DNA of 64,000 nucleotides from Armatimonadota bacterium (lineage in GTDB: Bacteria > Armatimonadota > Zipacnadia > JAUWAU01). The stretch is from contig JAUWAU010000007.1 of the NCBI GenBank assembly GCA_030601885.1, positions 1 to 64,000 on the forward strand. The letters are read 5' to 3'. How positions within the stretch are numbered: the stretch's first letter is position 1; every line of letters begins with the position of its first letter. The position numbers were made by a program, and so were the translations under genes. The notes under the pieces are model-generated. The model worked only from the letters and a program-made list of their open reading frames with translations. It made no database searches and had not been told where the DNA came from. Below are positions 35,501-43,666 of the stretch, in pieces.

Positions 35501-35760
35501 CCGACAGGGCATTCCTGTCGGCACAGAAGTGGAGCGACGAGTACCGCCTCGTGCTCGTGGACCCCGGCTACTTGAATCCAGTGGGCTGCCGAGCGCGCGT
35601 GCAGATCAACCTTCCTCAATCGCCGACAAGCGTGAGCGACCTGTTGACCGGCGAGAGGATCGCGGTGCAAGACAACGCATTCGAGGTCGATATCGCTGCG
35701 GGAGGCTTTCGGCTGCTCGGCGTTGCCATCCGCCATCGGGATCAACCGTCACAAAACTAG
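32584..35760 (+). CDS. Large secreted multidomain protein: carbohydrate-binding, FG-GAP/VCBS beta-propeller and glycosidase-like domain
   Basis: 1058 aa from ATG 32584, with signal peptide (GALAGLLSYACHAQP). Residues 30-185 form a CBM4/9-like jelly roll (VANPGFERGLTGWEVV, VWFDDVSLVEQ). Residues 195-440 are a beta-propeller of FG-GAP/VCBS repeats with calcium-type loops (DVDGDGRDEVLLGD, DADGDGRQEIAVA, DTDGDGRDEVFAG, DADGDGSLEIIAG). Residues 560-900 look like a TIM barrel of a glycosidase (RIPFYLFVDHGCRPWITVDTA, FYVAEDNYRYPDSLFYEW, KKVIFKEMHDTW, GCTYFHVEGGQKWIDNSG). A beta-propeller followed by a large C-terminal domain recalls lambda-carrageenases (GH150); that link is a guess. Given nearby sulfatases, a role in sulfated polysaccharide breakdown is plausible. 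Confidence 0.65.
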   Translation: MKQSAGLGRIRVVAGALAGLLSYACHAQPVANLVANPGFERGLTGWEVVNPVGAAVTVEVVSDTRNSGQNSLHAANADSKDLRPIGVRQVVTVQGGRGYRLAVHSQNTALQSSGGVRVTVLDADGGRLSQTWAVQLHTWESGWTLAERTVSIPGRGVRAELLLSVNGLGEVWFDDVSLVEQPAAPNPAEQTVEQIPAGIAVTRFPAPAPVMKIAAADVDGDGRDEVLLGDIEHGLSLVKDGQVLWRVDVGGPPCDIACGDADGDGRQEIAVATMDVDGNTLVLSPAGERIWTHAVDDNRCSRMAWADLKGDRTEELLIGSGPVLTAFDGKFEPLWELNVGGPRLTALATSDTDGDGRDEVFAGYEAQTLRLVALDDDGNVLWRHAPSDWPGSTKVSSVFLADADGDGSLEIIAGGSGGTAFVLRADGTELWRRVARRRPRELYLAEPVRYTRKYPGTQMLLMGRHSISIRAGAGPEIFASVSGITLIDSAHSPTEPNVVYAASSGLRDPAFYRLEFSDGGRNQLASYEVLDPLGSNLDAAYRRTVALDPLPAPNARERQRKFHVLLYRNSREQVRAAWELLRTRSTPNVEYVILSYVKELPVELHRFPMTTLAEILDYARFFERERIPFYLFVDHGCRPWITVDTARKILDAAPTASRGFYVAEDNYRYPDSLFYEWLDWAGKLLDLCHERGKKVIFKEMHDTWSLLASDKAVYDVLFKYPDTIVPMYATNNPHAPEIQIGGMVGLWRAGRCRDWGMSSQHWNWNWQCVQRIDYSELCPPDVILRMDLAAAALGCTYFHVEGGQKWIDNSGTLVPEATRHRELLYQLMERNVILPPEATQLVGLSPVAIARTTDPRAAGEARIGLPAGRIGTPFREGLLGVRASMQTPPPYYLPAYAYGVRHYFDGLFPATPYGYIELLPEFVAGGAGSATSQLIHTDTTQVTLDGKTRSAEAARPAILAMLKAAAERLPFRADRAFLSAQKWSDEYRLVLVDPGYLNPVGCRARVQINLPQSPTSVSDLLTGERIAVQDNAFEVDIAAGGFRLLGVAIRHRDQPSQN

Positions 35761-35824
35761 ATATTGACCAAGCGCGCTTTGTGCGATAGATCCCGGCTCT
35801 GCTGGCGGACAGGCTGACAAAGAT

Positions 35825-37915
35825 CTATTTTCTGAGGGTTGATCCCAGCGAGCGCTTGTCGTCCACCCAAAGGCCCTCATAGCCGTTAGGGATGACGGCG
35901 ATGCCGTTACGGACCGCAATCCTCCCCGGATTTCCGGGGATCGTGTAGTGCTCCAGAAGCTGCGGGCTCTCGATGTCCGATACGTTGAGTACGCTGACCT
36001 CGCCGGTGGCCCTATCGGCCGCATAGAGCGCCTCGCCGCGGCGCCACAGCCTCCCTCTGAGTGGGTGCTTCCCGACACGGTGGAGTTCCAGTTCCGTCGG
36101 CAGCCGTTGCTCGTTGCGGTCGAGGGCGATGTAGCCGCCGTCGTAGATCGCCAGCACCTTGTCCCAGCGCACGGCCGCGCCCTGCCGGAGCCGATACGCG
36201 TACTTGTCGCCCGTGAAGACAGGCTCCGGGCCGCCGTACAGATCGTACCAGTAAACGCCACCGAGCTGCCAGAGGACGCAGGCGCAGCGATCGTCAATCA
36301 GGTCTTCGGCGATCTGATACAAGAAGCCGTGGCCGGCGTCCCGCAAAACCCGGCGCGGATTCTCGGGGTCGATTACGTCAACGATGTCCAAGGTAGACAA
36401 GTTGACCTGGAGCAGGGCGTACCTCCCGGGCGGCGGAACGACCACTTCCCTGACGATGGCGCCCTCCGGTCGGTAGCGCCCTTGCAGCTCCAACTCCGCC
36501 TCGCCCGATGTGCGCCAGATGGAAAGCCCACCCTTGTCCTCCGCGACGAATACGAGGTTGCCGCAGGCCCTCACGTCCATGGCGAAGCCCTGGGTCTCGT
36601 ACCGCTGCAGCCTCCTGATCTCAGGCCACAGTTGAACGACGTGGACGCCATCGCTCCCGGCTGCGACGACTGCCAGGTCGCCCATGAAGTCCACGGCGCG
36701 TACCTGACCGTCGGGGCGATAGATGCGAAAGCGGGGGTGGCTCGTCGGTTTGAATGGCAGAATGACCGGCGCAGTATCGGGCTCGGGTTCGACGGGCTGT
36801 GCCAGCCCGGGCGCCGCGACGATGTGCAGGTCCGTGGCCCCGCCGGCCACATAGACGTGGTCTTTGGCCAGAGCCAACCCTCCGACATAGTCCGGCAGTC
36901 CGTACCTGGCGACATACGGCAACTGCCGGTGTCCCACGAAGCTCGGCTGCTCAGGATCGCTGATGTCCACCACGAAGATGCCGTTGTGCGTGTCGGCCAC
37001 GAAGGCGCAGTCGCCGGCGACCTTCACACTCCACATATCGTTGCCGATCCTGTAGAACGGCGGACCTTTGATACGAGACACGAAAACGGGCTTCGCGGGA
37101 TCGGATATCTCAAAGAGCTCCAGCCCGTGCCCCCGTCCGAAGCCGGGATCACCCTCTTTGTCTCGCGGCCGCGTCCGCGAGTGATGTCCGGTCGCCACGT
37201 ATACGTGGTCATCGCGCACGGCGACGCCGTCCCCGTATCCACCCAGCGGACACTTGGCCGTGACCTTGGGCTCGCGCGGGTTGCGGACGTCCACCACTAC
37301 AAGCTCCGACGAATGCCAGACGCCCGTGTACGCATAGCCATTCCTGACGGCGACTGATTGCGCTTCGCCTGTGCGCACGGTGCTCAGGTGAAGAGGCTTC
37401 TGGGGATTGGAAACATCTACGAGCTCCAGGCCATGAAGGCGGCAGGCTACGAACATGACGTCCCCCGAAACGTCGATGCCCGTGGCCACCTCGATGGAGT
37501 CGTAGTGGGAGATGAGCTTCGGCTGTGCGGGATCGCGAACGTCAACGAGGAAGACGCCGTTCTCGCGCGCCGTGACGTAGGCGATGCCTTCCCGCACCGC
37601 GATCTGTCGGGTGTTCCCGAGGCCGGTGAGGCTGCCGACGACCTTCGGATCGCCTGGGTCCGATATGTCGGCAACGTGGAGCTTCCCTCGCCCAATGACG
37701 TACAGCCAGTTCCCCACCACCCGGGCCGCCATCGCCGGCCCGACGCCGAGCGTTTTGACGATGGGCAGCTCTCGGCCGTGTTCCGCCTCGGGATGCCCGG
37801 GGAACGCCGCCGAAGCCGGGCCGGACTCGATGCGCATCAGTGCCGCACCTCCGAGGGCGAGGGCAGCGGCGAGAGCCGAAATGGTCAGGCCTGCAGGCTG
37901 GCTTGGATCCGCCAT
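35825..37915 (-). CDS. LVIVD-repeat beta-propeller-like protein
   Basis: 696 aa from ATG 37915. A hydrophobic N-terminus (residues 9-30) probably exports or anchors the protein. About eight LVIVD repeats follow, recognisable by VxVxxxxAYVxxxxxGLxVVDVxDPxxPxxV; examples are LHVADISDPGDPKVV, VFLVDVRDPAQPKLI, LELVDVSNPQKPLHL, ELVVVDVRNPREPKV, IFVVDISDPEQPSFV and LDIVDVIDPENPRRVL. Such repeats fold as a beta-propeller, usually at the cell surface or in the periplasm. It lies 39 nt downstream of the formylglycine-type sulfatase gene and shares its transcript, which suggests it helps substrate capture or localisation. No enzymatic motif is seen. Confidence 0.82.
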   Translation of the reverse strand: MADPSQPAGLTISALAAALALGGAALMRIESGPASAAFPGHPEAEHGRELPIVKTLGVGPAMAARVVGNWLYVIGRGKLHVADISDPGDPKVVGSLTGLGNTRQIAVREGIAYVTARENGVFLVDVRDPAQPKLISHYDSIEVATGIDVSGDVMFVACRLHGLELVDVSNPQKPLHLSTVRTGEAQSVAVRNGYAYTGVWHSSELVVVDVRNPREPKVTAKCPLGGYGDGVAVRDDHVYVATGHHSRTRPRDKEGDPGFGRGHGLELFEISDPAKPVFVSRIKGPPFYRIGNDMWSVKVAGDCAFVADTHNGIFVVDISDPEQPSFVGHRQLPYVARYGLPDYVGGLALAKDHVYVAGGATDLHIVAAPGLAQPVEPEPDTAPVILPFKPTSHPRFRIYRPDGQVRAVDFMGDLAVVAAGSDGVHVVQLWPEIRRLQRYETQGFAMDVRACGNLVFVAEDKGGLSIWRTSGEAELELQGRYRPEGAIVREVVVPPPGRYALLQVNLSTLDIVDVIDPENPRRVLRDAGHGFLYQIAEDLIDDRCACVLWQLGGVYWYDLYGGPEPVFTGDKYAYRLRQGAAVRWDKVLAIYDGGYIALDRNEQRLPTELELHRVGKHPLRGRLWRRGEALYAADRATGEVSVLNVSDIESPQLLEHYTIPGNPGRIAVRNGIAVIPNGYEGLWVDDKRSLGSTLRK

Positions 37916-37954
37916 TGAATCGGGCTGACGCGGTGTGCCGCACGAGTCAGCGCA

Positions 37955-39589
37955 TCACTTCTTCTTGCGCACCCACGGCGACACGCCGCGGCGCTGCGCC
38001 CATTGATCGTACCGGGCGGCAAGCTCCCGCACCTTGTCGGGCTGCTTCGCCGCCAGATCGTTCACTTCCGTGCGATCGGCCTCTATATCGAAGAGCTCCC
38101 AGGCGCCCGGGTGCATGGAGACCAGCTTCCACTTGCCCTGCAGAACGGCCCGGTTGCCCTCGTGCTCCCAGAAGAGCGCCTCGTGCCCGTCGCGCTGCCT
38201 GCCTCGGTAGATCGGCAGCAGGCTCTTGCCCTCCAGCGGCGTGATCCCGCGGCCATCGTGAGTCTCCGGATAATCGGCGCCCCCGACGTCGAGGCACGTG
38301 GCCATGACGTCGATGATGTGCCCGGCCTGCTGGGTCATCGTATTCGCCTTGATGACCGCCGGCCAGTAGGCGATGAACGGCGTCGCGATCCCGCCCTCAT
38401 GCACCCAGTGCTTGTAGCGGCGGAAGGGCGTGTTGCTCGCGTTCGCCCATGGCAGGCCGCAGCTCATGAAGGTGTCCTTGCCGCCGGGCATCACGTTGGG
38501 ATCGTTGCCCTTTATCTCCTCGGCGCAGCCGCCGTTGTCGGAGAGGAACATCACCAGCGTGTTCTGCTCGGCGCCGACCTCTCGCAGCTTGGCCATGACC
38601 CGCCCGACGCCGTAGTCCATGCGCTCTATCTGCGCCGCGTACACGGCCATGCGCATGTCGAACCATTCCTTGTGCTCCGCATCGGCCCACGCCGGCGCCC
38701 GCCCGTCGCGCGGGGTGATCGGCCACTTCGCATCCACCAGCCCCATATCGATCATGCGCTCGTGCCGCTGGGCCCGCAGCTCGTCCCAGCCCATCATGTA
38801 CTTGCCCTTGTACTTGGCGATGTCTTCCGGATGCGCGTGCAGCGGCCAGTGCGGGGCGGTGTAGGCCAGGTACAGGAAGAATGGCCCCTGACCCTTCGGT
38901 CGGGGCCGCCCCGACCCGCCAGGGGACAGGGGGGGCTCCGGCCCGCGGCCGTACTTGCCGATGAACTCGACCGCCGCGTCGGTGAAGGCGTCGGTCATAT
39001 AGAAGCCCTCTTCCGGTGGCTTGTAGGGCTCGTTGCCCCGGGCCATCTGCCGGTTCCCATCGAGCTTGAAGTAGTTGCTGCCGCCGCTGATGAGGCCGAA
39101 GTACTTCTCAAATCCCCGATCCAGCGGCCAATGCGGCCGCCGCTCTCCCACGTGCCATTTGCCGGACATCAAGGTGCGATAGCCGCCGGGCCGGAGAGCC
39201 TCGGCGATGGTCACGCAGCTATCATTCAGATAGCCCTGGTACCCGGGCCCCATCTGCTCCGATCGGTCCCCCACCATGTGCCCCACGCCGGCCTGGTGAG
39301 CATACAGCCCGGTGAGCAGCGATGCCCGAGTCGGACAGCAGCGCGCGCCGTTGTAGAAATGGGTGAAGCGCAGACCGCCGGCTGCCAGACGGTCCAGGTT
39401 GGGCGTGGCGATCTCCGAGCCGTAGCAGCCGATGTCGGAGAACCCCATATCGTCCACCATGATGAGCACGATGTTCGGCCGTGTGTCGCCCGCACCGTTC
39501 GCTCCGAAGGCAACTCGCGGGAGCGTCAAAGCAGCTCCACCTCCTGCCAATAGGCGGATGAAGCGTCGTCTGCTGATGTCGGTCGGCAT
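37955..39589 (-). CDS. Tat-exported arylsulfatase (formylglycine type)
   Basis: 544 aa from ATG 39589 (GAGGA 6 nt upstream; a longer in-frame start would overlap the divergent gene). Twin-arginine signal SRRRFIRLLAGGGAALTLP. Catalytic motif C-C-P-T-R followed by ASLLTG: the first Cys is the one converted to formylglycine. Other sulfatase hallmarks: NIVLIMVDDMGFSDIGCYG (metal Asps), GYRTLMSGKWHVGE (Lys/His of the sulfate site), FLSDNGGCAEEI and HEGGIATPFIAYWP. It hydrolyses sulfate esters outside the cytoplasm; length and motifs suit the arylsulfatase A-like S1_4 group, though the substrate cannot be set. It is first in an operon with the LVIVD protein. Confidence 0.93.
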   Translation of the reverse strand: MPTDISRRRFIRLLAGGGAALTLPRVAFGANGAGDTRPNIVLIMVDDMGFSDIGCYGSEIATPNLDRLAAGGLRFTHFYNGARCCPTRASLLTGLYAHQAGVGHMVGDRSEQMGPGYQGYLNDSCVTIAEALRPGGYRTLMSGKWHVGERRPHWPLDRGFEKYFGLISGGSNYFKLDGNRQMARGNEPYKPPEEGFYMTDAFTDAAVEFIGKYGRGPEPPLSPGGSGRPRPKGQGPFFLYLAYTAPHWPLHAHPEDIAKYKGKYMMGWDELRAQRHERMIDMGLVDAKWPITPRDGRAPAWADAEHKEWFDMRMAVYAAQIERMDYGVGRVMAKLREVGAEQNTLVMFLSDNGGCAEEIKGNDPNVMPGGKDTFMSCGLPWANASNTPFRRYKHWVHEGGIATPFIAYWPAVIKANTMTQQAGHIIDVMATCLDVGGADYPETHDGRGITPLEGKSLLPIYRGRQRDGHEALFWEHEGNRAVLQGKWKLVSMHPGAWELFDIEADRTEVNDLAAKQPDKVRELAARYDQWAQRRGVSPWVRKKK

Positions 39590-39777
39590 GTGAGATCCTC
39601 GCTTTCGCGCGGCCCGCGAACGTCGCCAAAGGGAGTTCCTCCATCGCGCGCGTTGACCTTCGACCAGGGGACGCCGTGCGGCGCTCCGGAGCGGGAGTGT
39701 CGCCCCGTGCATGGAGGAGATGCCGGCAGCGAGTTGAAAGGCATCGCGAATTGCGCTGCGTGGAACGGACCAGACGA

Positions 39778-41304
39778 ATGGATGCTCGCACATCCCGCCA
39801 TGCTCGCCCCGCTGTCGGCCGCCGGGACTTCCTCAAAGGCGCGGCTGCCGCCGGAGCTGCACTCGCCCTTCCGGGCGTCGCGGCCGGTACAGAGGAGCAG
39901 ACCCCGCCCAGCCAGCGCCCGGCTCGGGCTGACGCTACTCGCACTTCGCGAAAGGGAGACGCCATGAACCTCATCTGGATCATCGCCGACACGTGTCGGG
40001 CGGATTATCTCAGTTGCTACGGCGCGGAGGGCTGCAAGACGCCGAACCTGGACGCCCTCGCGGCAGATGCAGTGCGGTTCGACGAGGCTTACGTCGAGGG
40101 CCTGCCCACCGGGCCCGAGCGCATCATCTGGCTCACGGGGAAGCTCACGCTGCCCTTCCGCGGCTGGGTGCCGCTGGACGAGAACGACATCACCATCGCG
40201 AGGGTGCTCGGCGAGCACGGCTACGTCAGCATGAACATCACCGACGCCGTGCCGCTCACGCGCCCGAAGGCCAACTACCACGCCGACTTCACCGGCTATC
40301 TGCGCATCCGCGGCCAGGAGGCCGACCCGTGCATCACCGCGCCGGTCGGCCGCAGCCTGGACGAGGTGCTCAAAGCCGACTCGCATAAGATCCCGCCGGA
40401 GCGCAAGCAGCGTGGCGCGGGCTACCGCGAGGCGCTGGCGCAGTACCTGCGCAACACGGGATATCGCGTCAAGCATTCCGACTACTTCGTGGCCCAGGCG
40501 TGCCAGGCGGCCATGGACTGGCTGGACGAGAACGCCCGCGCGCACGAGAATTTTTTTCTATGGCTGGACTGCTTCGACCCGCACGAGCCGTGGGATGCTC
40601 CGCCGGAGTACATCGCCGAGTACGCCGACCCCGACTACAAGGGCGCCAACCTCATCGCCCCGTGGTTCCACTCGCTGCTGGCGTCGGACTTCACGGAGGA
40701 GGAGTTGGAGTACATCCGCGCGCTCTACGCGGCCGAGGTGACGTTCGTGGATCACTGGATCGGGCAGGTGCTCGACAAGGCCGAGTCGCTGGGGCTCTTC
40801 GAGGACACCGTCATCCTGTTCACCTCCGACCACGGCACGCTGCTCGGCGAGCGCAACCACCTCACCAAGTGTCCGCGCTACGGCAACACCTGCAACCGCG
40901 CGCTCACGCGCATCCCGCTCATCATCCGCCACCCCGATGGCCCGCACGGCAAGGTCGTCTCCGAGTACGTCTGGAGCCCCGACCTGATGCCCACCGTGCT
41001 GGACATCCTCGGCGTCGAAGCGCCGCAGAACTCCCACGGCCGACCGTACTGGCCGCTCGTGAGTGGCGACACGTCGCTGGCGCGCGAGCACGTCATCTGC
41101 GGCTGGCACGGCGCGAAGTACTATTACGTGCGCGACAAGCAGTACGCCTACACCATTGACTCCAAAGAGGGGAAAGAGGAGCTGTACGACATCGCCTCCG
41201 ATCCCACCGAGGCGAATGACATAAGTCGAAGGGAGCCCGAGGCAACGCGCGCCATGAAGCGCAAGCTCGACGAGTTCTTCGAGCAGGCGAAGGCGTTGCC
41301 CTGA
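39778..41304 (+). CDS. Sulfatase-superfamily hydrolase with Thr in place of the formylglycine Cys, Tat leader
   Basis: 508 aa from ATG 39778. Residues 12-40 form a Tat signal (GRRDFLKGAAAAGAALALPG), then a 25-residue Thr/Arg-rich linker. A strong internal start exists at ATG 39964 (AAAGGGAGA 4 nt upstream), where the catalytic domain begins with NLIWIIADTCRADYLSCYG. Counted from that Met, the nucleophile motif is T49-G-P-E-R53, at exactly the positions of Thr49/Arg53 in the protein at 28445-29836. Metal motif FTSDHGTLLGE and RIPLIIRHP are intact; GKWH is replaced (NITDAVPL). The two proteins form a subgroup that should not need formylglycine. It is divergent from the arylsulfatase gene. Confidence 0.82.
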   Translation: MDARTSRHARPAVGRRDFLKGAAAAGAALALPGVAAGTEEQTPPSQRPARADATRTSRKGDAMNLIWIIADTCRADYLSCYGAEGCKTPNLDALAADAVRFDEAYVEGLPTGPERIIWLTGKLTLPFRGWVPLDENDITIARVLGEHGYVSMNITDAVPLTRPKANYHADFTGYLRIRGQEADPCITAPVGRSLDEVLKADSHKIPPERKQRGAGYREALAQYLRNTGYRVKHSDYFVAQACQAAMDWLDENARAHENFFLWLDCFDPHEPWDAPPEYIAEYADPDYKGANLIAPWFHSLLASDFTEEELEYIRALYAAEVTFVDHWIGQVLDKAESLGLFEDTVILFTSDHGTLLGERNHLTKCPRYGNTCNRALTRIPLIIRHPDGPHGKVVSEYVWSPDLMPTVLDILGVEAPQNSHGRPYWPLVSGDTSLAREHVICGWHGAKYYYVRDKQYAYTIDSKEGKEELYDIASDPTEANDISRREPEATRAMKRKLDEFFEQAKALP

Positions 41305-41310
41305 ACGTCG

Positions 41311-41362
41311 CGCCCATCGCTCCACCTCTTGTAGCCGGAGCGGCTCGCTCCGGCGGGCCCCA
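41311..41362 (+). repeat. REP-type repeat, family 2, copy 1
   Basis: A 52-bp element ending in the palindrome CCGGAGCGGCTCGCTCCGG, preceded by TTGTAG. A second copy is at 60041-60092; the outer bases CGCCC.TC...CCACC are also shared. Located just after the sulfatase-like gene. Confidence 0.65.
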
Positions 41363-41503
41363 GACCCGGCACGGATCCCCCCTCCGTGGCGCCACCGTTC
41401 CCGGACACGGACACCAACAACGGCCCCCGCTCGAGCCGCCCGCGCAGGGCCAACGCCCACAAGCGGCGAAACATCAAACACCACCTTGTGTGGGGGATTA
41501 CCT

Positions 41504-43615
41504 ATGCCACCAGGAGCAGAACAGGCCGCGTCCGCCTCGTGGTGGATCGACCTTCTGAGCGATCCTCGCTGGGTCATCACGGCCGCGTTGGCGTTGGCGG
41601 CCGTGATCGTGGCCATCGTGCGCGCGTGGTACGGCCGACGGGAATACCTTCTCAAGTTGGCGCAGGCCAAAACAGCAAGTCAGCCCCTCGGGTGGCACGA
41701 CGCGGACAGGCTGAGAGCCGATGGGCTCATCCGCCCGCACCCGGAGTACGTGGACCGGGGAATCGACCGCGCGGCCTTGTGCAGCCATCGCAGAGTCGCC
41801 TTCGTGGGCCCGCCGAAGACCGGCAAGACGCGCGAGGCGGTCTGGACGGCGCTGGCGCTCTACAATGACGCCCCGAGCCGACGCGCGATCTTCGTGGCTC
41901 GCCCTCCGCTCGAGGTGCCCACCACCGTCCCAGAGTCGCACGTGGACCAGGCCATCGTCATCGTTGACGACATGGCCCGCATGGGGCGACCCGAGCGTCA
42001 CGGCGAGGCGCTGGCGCTCCCGACGGTGCTCGACAACCTCGCGTCGCTCGAAGAGTGGCTCGAGCGCTACTACCGCCGTTGGTGGCTGATCCTCACATCC
42101 CGCCTGGAGGAATGGGAGAAGCTTGAACGCGGCCGCCCGGGCGCCGTGCTGCGCACCTACGAGCGCGTCGAGCTGCAGGGCATTGAGGGAGAGCCGGAGG
42201 AGAAGTACGTCCGGAGGGTGTGTAAGTTGGTCGGCTGGAAGTTGCCGGACGACGCCTTGACCAGGCGCTTCGCCCGGCTCAACGACGGCACGTTCCTCTC
42301 TCTGCACGACTTCCTCTTTGGGCTCAAGGAACAGCACCCCGAGCGTGTTGACCTGACCGACGGGGACGCCGAGGCATTCCGCCAGCGCCGCGACAGGGCA
42401 TGGGAGGACGAACGGGACTGCCTGCCTCGGCGGCAGCGCGACCTCCTGGACGCCCTCGCCCTGCTGAGGGAGATCGGCGCGCCCCTCTACGGCCCCCTCG
42501 CGGTGCAGATGCGCTGTGGCCCGCTCGCATTCCGGGAGCGCCGCCGCTACCGGCGCGCCCTCGAAGCTCTCTGCCGCACCTGGCTGCGGCAGGAGCCGGG
42601 CGGCATCGTGAGCACCCACGATTCGCGTCTGGAGCGCGACAAGCCGGTCGCAGATGAGGAGGTCGCCACACTGGCCCGGCTGCTCTTAAGGTTCTCGAGA
42701 CGCCGACGGCACAGGGCTGCCAGCGCGCCCCTCCTCTCGGCCGCCTACACGGGCCTCGAAGAGCCCTGCCGTCGGAGGCCCGAGCTGTACGCCCTCCGCC
42801 TGCGCGTTGCGCACCGCCGATTGGCGCTTACGCCCAAGGAGCCCTGGGCAGCTCTGCGCGCCGGCAACGCGGAGGCCCAGCTCGGCTTGGTTCGCGACGC
42901 CGCCCGCCACATCCCCCGCGCCATCGCGCTGCATGGACGCGCGCTCGAGCGCTGGACCGAGGAGGACGCCCCGAGGGACTGGGCCGGGACGCAGAGCAAC
43001 CTCGGGATCGCGTGGAGAAACCTTCCCACCGGGGATCGGGGGGAGAATCTGCAGCGGGCCATCGCCTGCTACGAGGCCGCCCTGCGGGTTCGCACCGAGC
43101 GCGACTATCCGGCCCAGTGGGCCATGACGCAAAACAACCTCGGGGTCGCGTGGAGCGACGTGCCCACCGGAGATCGGGGGGAGAATCTGCAGCGGGCCAT
43201 CGCCTACTACGAGGCCGCCCTGCGGGTTCGCACCGAGCGCGACTATCCGGCCGATTGGGCGATGACGCAGAACAACCTCGGGAACGCGTGGAGCGACCTT
43301 CCCACCGGGGATCGAGGGGAGAATGTGCAGCGGGCCATGGCCTGCTACGAGGCCGCCCTGCAGGTCTACACCGAGCGCGACTATCCGGCCGATTGGGCGA
43401 TGACGCACTTCAACCTGGCGCTGCTCTGCGAGGAGTTGCCCTCCGGGGACGCGGCGCAGGACCTGGCCCGCGCTCTCTCCCACGGCGAGAACGCGCTGCG
43501 CGGCTTCCAGGCGGCCGGAATGCCCCGCGAGGTGGACAAGGCGAAGCGGCTGATGGCCCGCCTGAAGGCGAAGCTGGACGACTGCTCTGAGCAGGCGAAG
43601 TCGCCGCCGGCGTAA
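41504..43615 (+). CDS. Membrane-anchored P-loop NTPase with C-terminal TPR repeats (STAND-like)
   Basis: 703 aa from ATG 41504 (GGGGGA 7 nt upstream). A transmembrane helix at 22-40 (RWVITAALALAAVIVAIVR) is followed by a P-loop domain: Walker A FVGPPKTGKTRE (about 100-111), Walker B QAIVIVDDMAR (149-159) and LILTSR (sensor 1-like). The middle (residues 230-420) is helical with Arg-rich winged-helix-like stretches. The C-terminus has TPR units of 46 aa, NLGxAWxxLPTGDRGENLQRAIxCYEAALRVRTERDYPA, three of them nearly identical. This layout (NTPase plus repeat sensor) is shared with STAND signalling proteins, including several phage-defence ATPases, but no effector domain is obvious. Function unknown; a membrane-bound regulator or immune sensor is possible. 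Confidence 0.75.
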   Translation: MPPGAEQAASASWWIDLLSDPRWVITAALALAAVIVAIVRAWYGRREYLLKLAQAKTASQPLGWHDADRLRADGLIRPHPEYVDRGIDRAALCSHRRVAFVGPPKTGKTREAVWTALALYNDAPSRRAIFVARPPLEVPTTVPESHVDQAIVIVDDMARMGRPERHGEALALPTVLDNLASLEEWLERYYRRWWLILTSRLEEWEKLERGRPGAVLRTYERVELQGIEGEPEEKYVRRVCKLVGWKLPDDALTRRFARLNDGTFLSLHDFLFGLKEQHPERVDLTDGDAEAFRQRRDRAWEDERDCLPRRQRDLLDALALLREIGAPLYGPLAVQMRCGPLAFRERRRYRRALEALCRTWLRQEPGGIVSTHDSRLERDKPVADEEVATLARLLLRFSRRRRHRAASAPLLSAAYTGLEEPCRRRPELYALRLRVAHRRLALTPKEPWAALRAGNAEAQLGLVRDAARHIPRAIALHGRALERWTEEDAPRDWAGTQSNLGIAWRNLPTGDRGENLQRAIACYEAALRVRTERDYPAQWAMTQNNLGVAWSDVPTGDRGENLQRAIAYYEAALRVRTERDYPADWAMTQNNLGNAWSDLPTGDRGENVQRAMACYEAALQVYTERDYPADWAMTHFNLALLCEELPSGDAAQDLARALSHGENALRGFQAAGMPREVDKAKRLMARLKAKLDDCSEQAKSPPA
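42998..43411 (+). repeat. Three tandem 138-bp coding repeats
   Basis: Units at 42998-43135, 43136-43273 and 43274-43411 encode consecutive TPR units of the NTPase protein. They are nearly identical at the DNA level, including silent positions, showing recent duplication or recombination-driven homogenisation. Confidence 0.85.
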
Positions 43616-43666
43616 GAGCCGACAGACAGAGCCGAGGAGTGTCTCAGAGGAGCGCCGCTGCCACGG

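Noticed and set aside
38003..39553. A 516-codon open frame on the plus strand opposite the arylsulfatase gene
   Set aside because: The minus strand carries a complete sulfatase with Tat signal and catalytic Cys, so the plus frame is an antisense shadow.
42998..43411. Tandem repeat array as a possible CRISPR
   Set aside because: The 138-bp units are contiguous and in frame with the TPR protein, with no unique spacers.
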